From Edaphochlamys debaryana (taxonomy: Eukaryota; Chlorophyta; Chlorophyceae; Chlamydomonadales), in the NCBI GenBank assembly GCA_016858145.1, contig JAEHOE010000066.1, forward strand, positions 248,001 to 312,000: a stretch of DNA of 64,000 bases. Direction: 5' to 3'. The translations under genes were made by a program, and so were the position numbers. Under the pieces are notes generated by a model. It did no database searches. It saw nothing but the letters and a program-made list of their open reading frames with translations, and was not told where the DNA came from. Of the stretch, positions 46,401 to 58,525 are shown in pieces (the stretch's first letter is position 1; each line of letters opens with the position of its first letter).

Positions 46401-49400
46401 CCAAGCGGCAGACGGAGGTCATGACCGTCAAGCGCCGATACGAGGTGCGAGCGGCCGCTGCCACGGCTGCGGTTGCTGCAGCTGCTGCTATGGTCTCCGC
46501 TGCCTCTGCTAGTGGGCGGCAGGGAAGCAGTGCGTACAGCTCCAAGTCACGTGCCTTATCAACTCCTCCTCGCCCTCGCTCCGCCCCTGACGCCTGCCCC
46601 CTGCCCTCCCCCTTTCGCCCTTGCTCCGCAGATCGGTCTGGAGAAGCTGCAGGTGACGGAGGAGAGCGTCACGGGCATGAAGGAGGAGCTGATCGCGCTG
46701 CAGCCGCAGCTGGAGGAGAGCACGCGGCAGACGGAGGCGGCCATGGAGGTCATCAGCAAGGAGAGCGTGGAGGCGGACAAGGTCAAGCAGGTGAGCGCGG
46801 CACCGAGGCCGGGAGCTGCAGGGGCGGGGGTTCAGGGACCTTCCGCCTTCTGCCTTGAGCCCACTACTGACAGGCGCGCTCGGGACTCTGCGACGCTTGA
46901 CCAAGACCTCGTCATCAGCTGTGCAGTTGGCTGGGCCTGACCTGCGTCCCCACTGCCCTCCTTCCTGTCCGCTCCCGTCCGCCCCCCCAGGTGGTGTCCA
47001 AGGAGGAGGCCACGGCCAGCGCCGAGGCCGCCACGGTGAAGGCCATCAAGGACGAGTGCGAGGCGGACCTGGCGGAGGCCATGCCGCTGCTGGAGGGCGC
47101 CATCTCGGCGCTCAACACGCTCAAGCCCGCCGACATCACCGAGGTCAAGGGCATGAAGAGCCCGCCCGGCGGCGTGCGGCGGGTGCTCGAGGCCATCTGC
47201 ATCATGAAGGGTGCGGGCGGGCGGGCAGGGTGGCGGGGCGGCTGGGCTGAGTGGTTGCGCGGTGCTCAGTGCCTCGACCTGTCCCCGTCGGCGCGGCCCG
47301 CTACGTAACCTGCATCCCACCCGTTCACAGAAGGGGCCCAGCTGCTTGAGAGTGCACATAATCATATTGTTCACTCGTTCCCTGCCGTTGCCGTACCACC
47401 CTCCTGCCAGGCGTCAAGCCCGCCCGCATCAAGGACACTAACACGGGTCGCATGGTGGATGACTACTGGGAGGCGTCCAAGAAGATGCTCATGGAGTTCG
47501 ACTTCCTGGACTCGCTCAAGAAGTACGACAAGGATCACATCGCGCCCGAGATCATCGTCAAGATCCGGCCGTTCGTACAGGACCCCGACTTCCAGCCCAA
47601 GGTCATCGAGAAGGTGGGTGACGGGCGTCTGACCTTTCCTCTGCAGACTGTACAGTACTCCCGACGCAACCGGAGTGCTGCTGGGTCCCTCCCTAGTCCT
47701 ACCCTCACCTCGTGCTCTTGCCGTGCTCCGTGCCCCCACTCATATCCATACCCCTGCAGCAATCTCTGGCCTGCGCCGGTCTGTGCTCGTGGGTGATTGC
47801 GATCGAGAAGTACGACAAGGTGATCAAGGAGGTGGAGCCCAAGCGCCAGAAGCTGCGCGAGGCGGAGGCGCAGCTCGAGGTGAGGGGCCTGGTCTTTGGG
47901 GGGGGGGGGGGAGGGGGGGGTGCCGGATGCGGGGAGCTTGCCTCAGCCCTGCAGCTTGATGAGGACTGGCCAAGTATGCGGACGCGTGTGATCAACATGC
48001 CACCCGCCAACAAACGCCGCGTTCTGCTTCGTTTCCGCTTCTTACACCCGCCCTCCTACCCCGCCGCTCCTCTCCCCCCCTCCCCTCCCCTCGCCCCCCA
48101 GGTGGTGATGGCCGCCCTGCGCGCCAAGCAGGCGGAGCTCAAGCTGGTCATGGACAAGCTGGCGCGACTGGACGCCGACCTGCAGGTGCGGGGGGCGGGG
48201 GGGGGGGGTCAGGAGGGGGGGATACGATACTTGACCCATGGGAAACCGGTACCGGTACCTCTCGAGTAGAGCTTTTGTTCCAGCGCGTTTCTCTTGCCCG
48301 GTCCCGCCGCTTGCTTGGCCCTCGGCTTCCCACCCGACGTCCTCCCACCACGTTTGCCCCCGCCGCGCCCGCCCCTGCCCGCACCCGTTCCTGCGAGCGC
48401 AGGAGAAGAAGCGGCGCAAGGAGAAGCTGGAGCACGACGTGCACATGTGCACCGTCAAGCTGGAGCGCGCGGAGAAGCTCATCAGCGGCCTGGGCGGCGA
48501 GAAGAGCCGCTGGACGGCGGCGGCGCGCAGCCTGGGCGAGCAGTACATCAAGCTCACGGGCGATGTGCTGCTGGCGGCGGGGCAGATCGCCTACCTGGGG
48601 CCTTTCACTGCGCCGTACAGGTGAGCCTCTTTCTGCGGCCCCGCATCGGGTCGCACCCAATGGGCGCAGAATGGGGCTGGGATAAGAGTCGAGGGTTGGG
48701 CCGAATCAAGGTGGTAAGGGGTTGGGGGCCTGTGGTGCTGAGGTGCTGAGCCGCCGCTGAACCCGTGGCTCGCAGGGCGTCCGTGCTCGTGCAGTGGGTG
48801 GCTGCCTGCCAGAAGAACGACGTGCCCTGCAACGACCGCTTCAAGCTGGAGACGGTGCTGGGAGACCCCGTCAAGGCAAGCTGGGGTGATGCTATGAAAT
48901 GGGGGCCACTGCCGGCGCCTGTCCCGGCCTTGGGACTCACCCCAGCCCCGCTACCGCTCTCTCTCAACCTCCATCCCACCCTCTCCCACCCCACCCCACC
49001 CCAAACCCCACCCCCCTCCGCCCAGATCCGCGCCTGGAACATCTGGGGCCTGCCCAAGGACGACTTCTCCACCGAGAACGGCATTGCCGTGGACCAGGGC
49101 CGGCGCTGGCCGCTGTGCATTGACCCGCAGGGCCTGGCCAACAAGTGGATCCGCAACATGGAGAAGGACGCCGGCCTGCAGGTGAGCCGCGCCCCAAGCA
49201 GTGCCCCGAGCGCCGCGAGTTCCAACGCCGCCGGCGAACCCGTGCCCGCCCCCCCAACAAACTCATCACCTTCTCCGCCCCAACGCCTTGCCCCATCCCA
49301 TACCCCCCTGCAACCCTCCATCCACACCCCTCCACCCCTTTTCCCTACCCCCGCACCCCCACCCCCCGCCAACCTCCCCCATCACCACCCCCCAGGTCAT

Positions 49401-52400
49401 CAAGCTCTCCGACGGCAACTACCTGCGCACGCTGGAGAACGCCATCCAGTTCGGCAAGCCCGTGCTGCTGGAGAACGTCATGGAGGCGCTGGACGCCAGC
49501 CTGGAGCCGCTGCTGCAGAAGCAGACCTTCAAGCAGGTGCGGGAGGGTGCAAGCAGCACCATCAGCGAGCGGCGTGTACCGGTAGCGGGTTTGCATGGGC
49601 ACCCGATAGGGCTCTTCTCGCCGCCCTTCGCCGCCCTCCGCACGCCTGACAACGCGCAATGGCCGTGCCATGTGTCTTGCTGCGCTCACGTGTTGCGCTC
49701 TGACTAATTATCTGCAGGGCGGCGCCATGTGCATCCGCCTGGGCGACACCACGGTGGAGTACAGCGACGACTTCAAGTTCTACATGACCACCAAGCTGCG
49801 CAACCCGCACTACACGCCCGAGCTGTGCACCAAGGTGGGTGGTGCGCTGCGGCCCGTGCGCGCGGTGCACCGTTGATGCCGCTTGATGTGTGCCCTGTGC
49901 CGACTTGGCCGGCGTGTCCCGTGTTGTTGGACCGTGCCAAACGGTCCGTTCTTCCCCTCGCCTCGCCTCGGCTCGGCTCGGCTCCTCAGGTGTCACTGCT
50001 CAACTTCATGACCACGCCCGAGGGCCTGGAGGACCAGCTGCTGGGCATCGTGGTGGCCAAGGAGCGGCCCGACCTGGAGGAGGAGAAGAACAAGCTCATC
50101 GTGGTGGTGGGTGGGGGCGGTGGGGGGGCTGGTGGTGGTGACGGGTGGTGGGTTGATGAGTTGGGGCATCCTGGCGGGAACAATGCATAGGGGGCGTTGA
50201 TCAGCGTGGTTGTGTAACAAGCACGTATCATGACCTCTGCTGCTGATGTTGGTCCGCAGGGCGCGGAGAACAAGAAGAAGCTCAAGGAGATTGAGGACGA
50301 GATCCTGCGCGTGCTGTCCAGCAGCGAGGGCAACATCCTGGAGGACGAGGAGGCGGTCAACATCCTGCAGGTGGGTCCGCGGGCCACCTCGCTCCCGCAC
50401 CCTGCCTTTCGCCCCGCCTGGCCCTTGCCTCTCCCCGTGCCCTCGCCCCCTTACCCGATGCCGGCGATCAGCACTCCCGCCCTTCCCCACCCACGCCAAC
50501 ACACCCCGCCTCCTGCCCTCCTCCCTCCCCGCAGTCCTCCAAGGTCCTGTCCGACGAGATCAGCGAGAAGCAGCAGGTCGCGGACGTGACCGAGGCCAAG
50601 ATCGACGAGGCGCGCGCCGGCTACAAGCCCGTGGCGCACCACTCCTCGCTGCTCTACTTCTGCGTCACCGACCTGGCCAACATCGACCCCATGTACCAGT
50701 ACTCCCTGCGCTGGTTCGTGGACCTGTTTGTGCGCGCCATCGCCGACTCCCAGAAGTCCGACGACCTAGAGGACCGGCTGCAGCTGCTCAACAGCTACTT
50801 CACGTACTTCCTGTACCAGAACGTGTGCAGGTGCGGAGGCGGAGGGGGGTTGGAGAGGGGGGAGAGGGCTGGGGATGTGGGTGTGGCGACAGGTGTGAAG
50901 CGGCGGGGTGGGGGTGCAGAGGGGAGGAGCCGGCTACATGGGGCCGGGCATGCGTGCGCGACTGTGCTGGTGTACGACACTCAACGCCCTGGTCCCCCAC
51001 GTGCCCCCGATGCGCGCAGGTCGCTGTTCGAGAAGGACAAGCTGCTCTTCGCGTTCGTGCTGGCGTGCAAGCTGCAGATGGACGAGCACAAGATGTCCTC
51101 GGACGAGCTGCGCTTCATGCTGACCGGCGGTGCGTTAACCTGCCGGGACGTGCTGCCCACCCCTGCTGCATCACGCCATCACGCAACGCATCCCACACGC
51201 CACCCACAGTCTCCAGGAGTGCTGCCCTCTCACTTCCACCCCCACCCCTTTCTACCCCCACCCCTGCCTCCCCGGCGCAGGCGTGGCCATGGGCGACCTG
51301 CCGCTGCCCAACCCCGCCCCCGACTGGATGTCGGACCGCATGTGGGGCGAGGTGTGCCGCGCCTCGGACCTGGCGGCGCCCTGCTGGAAGGGCCTCACGG
51401 ACCACGTGGCCGAGAGCACGGCCGCCTGGCGCCGCATCTACGACTCCCTGGAGCCCCACACCGAGCCGCTGCCGGAGCCCTGGCAGAGCCGGCTCGACCC
51501 CTTCCAGCGCATCATCATCCTGCGGACCATCCGGTGCGTGGCCCCGCCCTTCCTGCATCCCAAGAAACGCCTTTTCTCTGGTGTCACCACGAGATTCCCC
51601 ACGAGATCCCGCTCCGCCGTCCCACCTACACGCACTTCCCCGCTCCAACCCACACGTCCACCTTCCAACCCCCGCTCCCCTTCCTGCCCCCTGCCCCCTC
51701 CTCCCCTCCGCAGGCCCGACAAGCTCATCCCCGCGCTGACCCTCTTCGTGGCCGACACCATGGGGAAGCGCTTCGTGGAGCCCATGCCTTTCGCCATCGA
51801 GCCCTCCTTCAACGACTCCACCGCCACCTCGCCGCTCATCTTCGTGCTGTCCCCCGGGTCCGACCCCATGGCGTCGCTGCAGATGTTCGCGGACGACAAG
51901 CAGATCCGCATGGAGTCCGTGTCCCTGGGGCAGGGCCAGGGCCCCATTGCGCAGAAGTGGATCGAGCAGGGCATGACCGAGGGCTTCTGGGTGGTGCTGC
52001 AGGTGGGGAGCGGGGGGGGGGCGGGAAAAAAATGGAAGGGGGAGCGGGAGGTGGAGGGGCATGTGCAGGTATGCGTGTTGGGGGTCTCGGCGGGCGGGCA
52101 GCGGTGGTAGTCAGCGAGCTGGCGTGACCGAGCCTGGGAAACGGAGTTAAAGGAGCGCAGGCGGGCGGATGCTTGGTGCAGCTGTGTGTGTGCGCGGGGG
52201 ACCGAGCGCTGGCGGCGCAACTGAGCCGTGCCGCTGCCCGTGCGCCCATGTTGTGTATCCCCCCCCTCCCCCGCAGAACTGCCACCTGGCCAAGTCCTTC
52301 CTGCCCACGCTGGAGCTGGTGTGCGAGCAGCAGCTGGTGGAGGGCAAGGTGCACCGCAACTTCAGGTGCGGCGGGACGGCGCCGCGCTGCTCCTTCCTTC

Positions 52401-55400
52401 CGGGCCCCGGCCGCGAGCCCTGCCCCCTTGCCTATTCACCCCTCGCGCACCCCTCCTACTCCCGGCCAGTCCCGTCACGCCCTTGCTCCCTCCCCTCCTT
52501 TTACCCCCCTGAACCCCTCGTCCCCTTCTCTCCCCCCCCCCCACACGTCCCTCTCGCGCAGGCTGTGGCTCACGTCGTACCCGTCCCCCATCTTCCCCAT
52601 CTCCATCCTGGAGAACGGCGTCAAGATGACTAATGAGGCGCCCAAGGGCCTCCGCGCGGGCCTGCTGCGGACCTACATGATGGACCCCTTCTCCAACCCC
52701 GACTTCTTCACGGGCTGCTCCAAGGACGGCGAGTTCCGCAGCATGCTCTTCGGCCTGGCCTTCTTCCACTCCATTGTGCAGGTGCGGGGGGCGGGGGGTC
52801 GTGAGGGAGCCGCGGGGTCGGTCAGGGGCGGGTTGACGCTTGACGGACATGGAAGGGGACATTAACAAAAGCCATGGGCGTGCTAGTGACGTAAGGTTTG
52901 ACACTCGATGTTCTCTGGCTTGCGTGGCGTCTGGTCTCAGCTTCATCCTTGCTGTGGCAGGGGGGGGGGGGTAAAAACATTAGTTCCATACACCACCCCA
53001 CAAAAGTTCGGACCCCCCCGACCCCCCCCACCCCCCCCTTGCCGTACACTGCACACACTGCCGTACATGGCCATAATGTAACCCATTTCCCTCGATTTTT
53101 GTGCCAATCGGCTGCGCTTCGTGTGCGCTACTGCCTTGCGCGTAAACCGGAAGCGTCGATGAGGCTTGGGTCCTGTCCATTGACCATCCCCGCGTCCATG
53201 GACCACTCTCCGGTACCTTGCATCCGCGCTATCCAAGCCCTAGGCCTCCTCTATGATGAGCTACTGTCATAATAGTGCACCCGGACGTCTAGCAGCGGTG
53301 GCAGTGCCGGTCGTGACGTGTCCCACACGCGGACATGCCGACATGTGGCACCCGCAGCCCCCCTTCGACCACCATCCCTATGGTCTGTGGTGCTCAGGCA
53401 CACCCACGGTTCAGCCTCTCCATGATACCACGCGTTTACGCAAGGAAAGGGCCCTTGGGCTGCGTCAGACCGCTGTGACAAAAGTTCGGACGGGAGCTGT
53501 ACAAAAGTTCGGGACCCCCTTCCCCCCCCCTCCCCCCCCCCCAACTTTGAGGGCTCAGAACTTTTTTCCTATAACCTCGATTTTCATTCTGAAAGCGGAT
53601 TTGGGCTCCTCTTGTCGAGCCCTCCAAAGTTAAAGCGTGGTGTATCTTTTTACACTTCCTGCCCCCCCCCCCTGGCTGTGGTGTGGTGCGCAGGAGCGGC
53701 GCAAGTTCGGCCCCATTGGCTGGAACATCCCGTACGAGTTCAACGAGAACGACCTGCGCATCAGCGTACGGCAACTGCGCATGTTCCTGGACGAGTACCC
53801 GGACATCCCGTACGACACGCTGGCGTACACGTGCGGCGAGTGCAACTACGGCGGCAAGGTGCGCCGCGGGCACGTGGCTCTCCCAGGCTCGTGGGGAGCA
53901 GGCTTGAGCACCGGGGCATGGCCGATGTTAGCGTGCTGTTCCCTAGATTGCAGTGCAAGACGTTGACGGACGATTATGGGTTTTGGATCATGAACCTGGA
54001 TCTGCGCCGCAGGTGACGGACTCGCACGACCGCCACACGCTCATGACGGTGCTCTCGACGTACTACACGCCGCGGATACACGAGCAAGGGTACAAGTTCT
54101 CCGTGTCGGGCACCTACTACCCGCCCGCCTACAGCAGCTACAAGTGCGTGCGGCGCCCGCCAGAAAATCCGGGTTGCCTGCCTGCGGCAATCGCTAGCTC
54201 GGAGCAACCTTCCTGCCTCCAACCCACATCGAGATAGCCTGTCTGCCGTCGTCCCCAAGCACGGGCCCGTGCCACTACTAACCCTACCGCCGCCTACCCC
54301 GCTTTCCCCCACCCCTCCCCCCAGGGGCTACATGGAGTACATCAACAGCCTGCCGCTCATAGCGCAGCCCGAGGTGTTCGGGCTGCATGAGAACGCAGAC
54401 ATCACCAAGGACCTGCAGGTCAGCGGGGCCGCCCGCCTCACAGCACCCCCCGCGCCCGGTCAGAGGCCCAGTCCCCCCGTGTAGCTTCTAAGGACCCCTG
54501 AACTCAGCCCCTGCCGCGCTCACCTCAGCCCCTCCCTCCCTCTCCCCCCGCGTTCCCGCCCCCAGGAGACCAACCTGCTGCTTGACAGCCTGATGCTGAC
54601 GCAGAGCCGCGAGGCCAGCGGCGGCGCGGCGTCGTTCGAGAGCGTGATCGGCGAGGTGGCGGCCGAGGTGCTGGACCGCCTGCCGCCCAACTTCGACATC
54701 GAGGCCGTGGAGCGGCTGTACCCGCAGGACTACTACAACTCCATCAACACAGTGCTGGCGCAGGTGGGGTGGCGGCCGTGAAGCAGGGCGTGCAGGCGAG
54801 GCCTGCAGGTCTGGCCCCCACGCGTCACCCGTCACAGGCCACGAGCTTCTCGCGGAATGCATGCCTGCCTGGGCCCGCCTCTGTGCCGCTGAGCGTCTTG
54901 CCCCTGCGCTCCCCTTTCCCCTCCTTCTAACCGCCCTTCTCGCCACCCCCTCCCCTCCCCCCCCCTTGCCCTTGCCTCCTCCTTACCACAGGAGCTGGTC
55001 CGCTTCAACAACCTGCTCACGGTGGTCCGCAGCAGCCTGCAGAACCTGGGCAAGGCCGTCAAGGGCCTGGCGCTCATGAGCGCGGAGCTGGACGCGGTCG
55101 GGAGGGCGCTGTTCGACGGCAAGGTGGGGGCCGCGCGCTGGGGGGCAGCGGCTGAGTGTGCTCAGGGCTGCGGCAGGGGGTTGCGATGCTGGGCCGCCCT
55201 GGTCAGGGTGCGGGGCGTTGGTGCTGCCTCTTGCTGCTGAGGCAACCACACGCCGGCAGTCGCGTGCCCACCGACTACCCACACGTTGGCGGCCCGCCCC
55301 CTTTGACCCCACCCCACCACAGGTGCCCGCGCTGTGGCTGAAGAAGTCGTTCCCCTCGCTCAAGCCGCTGGGGTCCTACATCAAGGAGGTGCTGGAGCGA

Positions 55401-56356
55401 GTGGCGTTCTTCCAGGGCTGGGTCGACAACGGCGCGCCCACGGTCTACTGGATCAGCGGCTTCTTCTTCACGCAGGTGCGCCGGCAGGGGACGGAGGAAA
55501 CGGAAATTAGTCTTTTGCCGCGGTCGCATCCATGTCCGCTAGCATGTCCTCGCTTGCTTGTGCAACTAGCCCGCCGATGACTCTTATGGTGTCTCTGTAC
55601 ATCCGCGTACACTATGGGAGCTCGTTCTGGTGGCAGAGCACGCTCTGCGCGAAGTCGTACAGTGATGCTCAGAAGTTTCGCGTCGCACAAACAGCCTCTT
55701 AACAGGCCCCCGACGCCAGCTAGCTAATAAGCTACATATATGTTCAGCTATGGTACCTTTGCGAACGGGCTGGAGAGCGACTTTGGTGGGCCGGCCCGGA
55801 CGGCAGGGTTGGCACGCGTGCCATATACCCTTTCTCGGGCCTGACCCATCCTCGGAATCCTTGTCCCTGGATCCCTCACCCCGACCCCTGAACCCTGACC
55901 TCCTCACGCCTCTCTGCCGCCCAGGCCTTCCTCACGGGCGCCAAGCAGAACTACGCGCGCAAGTGCCGCATCCCGATCGATCACATCGACTTTGACTTCG
56001 AGATCAAGGACATGCCGGGCCAGACCGACGAGCCGCCCGAGGACGGCGTGGTGTGCCAGGGCCTGTTTCTGGAGGGCTGCCGCTGGAGCACCGACATCCA
56101 CGAGCTGGACGAGTCGGAGCCCAAGGTCCTCTTCACGCCGATGCCGCCCATCTGGATGGTGCCCCGTGAGGTATCCAAGTTCACCTCCTTCCCCCACTAC
56201 GTCTGCCCCATGTACAAGACCACGGAGCGGCGCGGCGTGCTGTCCACAACCGGTCACTCAACTAATTTCGTTCTCGATGTACGGCTGCCGTCCTCCAAGG
56301 AGCCCGCGCACTGGACCAAGCGGGGCGTGGCGCTGATCACATCACTCAACGACTGA
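29590..56356 (+). CDS. Axonemal dynein heavy chain (single-headed inner-arm type), complete
   Basis: About 70 short exons give about 4,140 residues, the normal length for this family. The protein is the ATP-driven motor of a flagellar inner dynein arm, walking on B-tubules. Order: N-terminal tail (29590 to about 37000), linker ([20 protein letters not shown], 37100), AAA1 P-loop GPAGTGKTE (39171), AAA2, AAA3 P-loop GPTGTGKTA, AAA4 GVGGSGRQS, coiled-coil stalk with microtubule-binding tip (46632-48618), AAA5-6, and C-terminal domain ending ALITSLND. Early exons are 29590-29712, 29777-29851, 30113-30292, 30477-30732, 31079-31410 and 31707 to about 32058. C-terminal motifs ([21 protein letters not shown]) and length fit the DNAH3/DNAH7/DNAH12 group; I cannot say which Chlamydomonas DHC number. 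No frameshift or internal stop was found. Confidence 0.96.
32948..33003 (+). repeat. (CCT)n microsatellite in dynein intron
   Basis: About 18 CTC/CCT triplets in the intron between the exons ending near 32810 and starting at 33068. It is non-coding. Confidence 0.9.
38051..38271. mobile_element. MITE-like insertion in a dynein intron (221 bp)
   Basis: The ends are inverted copies: AGGTGGTCCGTCCTAATATC at the left and, reading inward from the right, AGGTGGACCGTCCTATTATC (two mismatches in 20). Both sides are flanked by GTAC, which could be a 4-bp duplication; if the outer C/G belongs to the element, the duplication is TA. There is no open frame. It sits in the intron 37990-38392, so the dynein protein is unaffected. 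Confidence 0.8.
39115..39902 (+). other. Dynein AAA1 module, main ATPase site
   Basis: Three exons. The P-loop [14 protein letters not shown] (about 39171) is fully conserved, the Walker B is ACFDEFNRI (about 39529), and the sensor stretch is [20 protein letters not shown] (about 39843-39902). All residues needed for ATP hydrolysis at AAA1 are present. Confidence 0.95.
40434..41102 (+). other. Dynein AAA2 module with atypical P-loop
   Basis: This 669-nt exon, the longest of the gene, encodes [16 protein letters not shown] through GEIIAMQ. The P-loop position reads [15 protein letters not shown]: Met stands where the second Gly of GxxxxGK[TS] is expected. AAA2 binds nucleotide structurally in dyneins, so a relaxed motif may be tolerated. 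Confidence 0.85.
42218..43034 (+). other. Dynein AAA3 module
   Basis: The P-loop [15 protein letters not shown] is split by an intron after GPTG (exon end about 42411, next exon about 42596). The Walker [13 protein letters not shown] lies at about 42998-43033. Both are standard for AAA3, the regulatory ATP site. Confidence 0.92.
44491..45223 (+). other. Dynein AAA4 module
   Basis: The P-loop reads [19 protein letters not shown], with Arg in place of the invariant Lys, as is usual for AAA4 of axonemal dyneins. The Walker B-like strand [11 protein letters not shown] follows at about 45122. Confidence 0.92.
46632..48618 (+). other. Dynein stalk coiled coil and microtubule-binding domain
   Basis: CC1 runs from [19 protein letters not shown] through [18 protein letters not shown]. 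The microtubule-binding tip spans [19 protein letters not shown], through [11 protein letters not shown], to [16 protein letters not shown]2 runs from [19 protein letters not shown] to [14 protein letters not shown], the usual end of the stalk. Six exons are involved (about 46632, 46991, 47410, 47760, 48102 and 48402). Confidence 0.93.
52958..53674. mobile_element. Non-autonomous DNA transposon in a dynein intron (717 bp)
   Basis: The insertion begins CAGGGGGG and ends CCCCCCTG, and GCTGTGG is repeated exactly on both sides (52951-52957 and 53675-53681), a 7-bp target duplication. Just inside each tip is an inverted GTAAAAA-type stretch (TAAAAAC at left, TTTTTAC at right). It contains several copies of ACAAAAGTTCGG and long C runs but no credible gene. 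It explains why this dynein intron (52782-53692) is so long. A CAGGG tip with a 7-8 bp duplication is seen in hAT-like and KDZ-like elements. Confidence 0.8.
55475..55924. other. Long AT-richer dynein intron
   Basis: The last intron, about 450 bases, is less GC-rich than the others, with AGCTAGCTAATAAGCTACAT and neighbouring TATATG. It may hold an old insertion, but I see no inverted ends or target duplication. Confidence 0.5.
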
Positions 56357-58525
56357 GCGTCGGCGGTGTTGTTGGGTGGAGTGGAAGGCTTGGGGTGCAA
56401 GGGAAGGGGAGGATGGAGAAGGGGGTTGTGTGAGGGTGGTGCTGGAGGGCTGGAGGCGGGGGCGTGCATTGCAGGGGATGGGGGGGACCAATACTCTGGG
56501 CTGGACTGTGGGGTGGGGACGAGGGTGTGTGGGGGGTGGGGGTTGTGAAGGGGGGGGCCGCGTGCGGGCGCTAAGCGTTAAGAGATCCGCCGGCCCTTGC
56601 GAACGGAGCTCATCATTGGCCTTCTGAGCGCACGTTGAAAATGGCTTGGCACGGGTGATGACCTCAAGGACTTGTGGGGACTCCCCGACCTGTGCCGCGG
56701 GTTAGTGGATCTTGCCTTGAGGTGTGCGTCTCTGGGCACAACCACCGCAAACGTGCTTGCATTGCCGGGGGCTACGTAGGCTTGCGAGGATATGGGCGGG
56801 GGATGCTGCTATACGTGCTGGGGTAGGGGGGTCGGGGGGCATAGCCTCCATACAGTGCACTAGCAACAGGGCTATCTAGCACTACACGGAGCATAATGCG
56901 CAGCAGATGTAGTCGGGGATGCGGCTGAGAACGGCTATGCTAGAGTAACCGGCATGCTGTTGCTGGTGACGGTGTAGAGCTGTGCCGGGTACGTCTAGCA
57001 GGCTGATACAGGTCCTATGGGAGACAGGCGCGAATAGCACTTTCCTGAGCCGCTTGAAGAAGCCCCCAGCCGTGAAGCGTGCCGGTCGTCTATGGTCATC
57101 ATGCGCGAGCGCTCACCTGCAAGCGGTAGAGACGAAGTCGACGTGTCAGCTGCAGAACTAAACGACCGTAGAGTGCGGTGTGTGCAAGTGCGAGCTGGGG
57201 GAAAGAGGCCGGCTGCGGCACGCCGCCTGAAGGCTGCGAGCTCCGTGCTGCCGTACGTGGTGGGCGTGGTGGTGGGCGGAAGATGCTTCTACGAAGAAAC
57301 CCCGTCCCGAAACCCGGCCCGTGCGTCTAGGAGCTACGTGAAGCGGCGGGAGAAAGGTTGGTTTTGGGACCTAGGGCAATACGAGTGCCCGGAAGGAGGC
57401 CAGCGGGAGCGGGGAGCCGGGAGCGGGGAGGCGATACGTGTGGGTGCAATGGAAGTAGTAGCGTAGTCGGAGGCAGCTGCGCTCGTAGACGCTGGCCGCA
57501 CCGACCGGTCGCAGCTGTGGTTACGGAGCTGCGCATGGCTGGACGCGCTGGCTGGGCAGCTCGAGCTGGTGGGCGGCGAAGTCGAGGAGCCGTGCAAGCG
57601 TGCCGAGGCGACTGGGACGTGCGAGGCGTGTGCCGCTGAGGGTCGGGCCTGAGGCGTTTGGCTGAGCGCGGCGGTCGGGGGAGGGCGGCATAGCCGCAGG
57701 CACAGTCACGGAGGCGGGAGGGCTGGGGCCCGAGGGGTGGCCGGGTGGGGACGACGGGCTGGGCGCCAGGCACGGAGGCGAGGGCCGGGGCTGCCGGTGG
57801 TGGGGTGGCGAGGGCGAAGCGTCATGCCTGTTTGCTACATGTCCGGGCTCCGCTGAGCTCCCCAGTGATGACAGCCGGCCAAGAGATAAAGCGCGATAAA
57901 CCAAACTACCAAATGTCCTGCGTCGAACAAAAGGGGACAGCAACCGTAAAGACCAACAACGAAGGAGCAAGTCACAAGGCGGGCTGGGGTCGACGGAGCC
58001 CGGCTGCACCCGCTGATCCCCGGCTGCCCGCAACACGGGCCCCGCCCTACACGCGTACAACTGCCCGGCCACGCTCCCACGTAGCCTGTGGCCTGACAGG
58101 CCGATCTCCCCCGCAGCACAGAACTCCAGAGACGACACAGGACTGGGCACCCGCGCCCGGCAAGGCGTCCAGGGGTGCGCCACGGCTCCGCGTGGCTGAT
58201 CAAAAACCAGGCTGATACGCTGAACAACAGAAAGGTGCGGAAAGCGATGCGCTGAGCTCCATAATAGCACCACGTCCCCGAAGCAACCATCAGAGCAGCT
58301 GAAGCCACCAACAGTAACGGAAGAAGCACGCCAGGGCACCGCGTGGTGGATGACTGTCACAAAATGCATAAACCGAAAGCCAAAGGAAACGAAACGGAGG
58401 GCGAAGCGCTGAGCCCCATACGACCAGGTCACGCTGGAATCCAACGTCGAACCGGAAACCGCAGACACATACGAGAACAGGACGCAGGAGCGTCCGCACA
58501 CGGCGGCGGGCAGCCTGTGCTTCGC
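56357..58525. other. 3' UTR of dynein gene and intergenic stretch
   Basis: About 2.2 kb. The first 200 bases are strongly G-rich (GGGGGTTGTG type) and UTR-like. Open frames on either strand, including long ones at 57.3-58.5 kb, lack family features and overlap each other in GC-rich DNA. I annotate no gene. Confidence 0.5.

Larger units (their letters stand above)
50535..56356 (+). other. Dynein AAA5, AAA6 and C-terminal domain
   Basis: Exons run from [17 protein letters not shown] to the stop at 56354-56356. Landmarks are [77 protein letters not shown] and [19 protein letters not shown]. The last exon is 55925-56356. Confidence 0.92.

Noticed and set aside
57327..58501. Several minus-strand frames of 148-326 codons
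   Set aside because: Composition is typical of GC-rich non-coding DNA with shadow frames on both strands; no motif or plausible start context was found.
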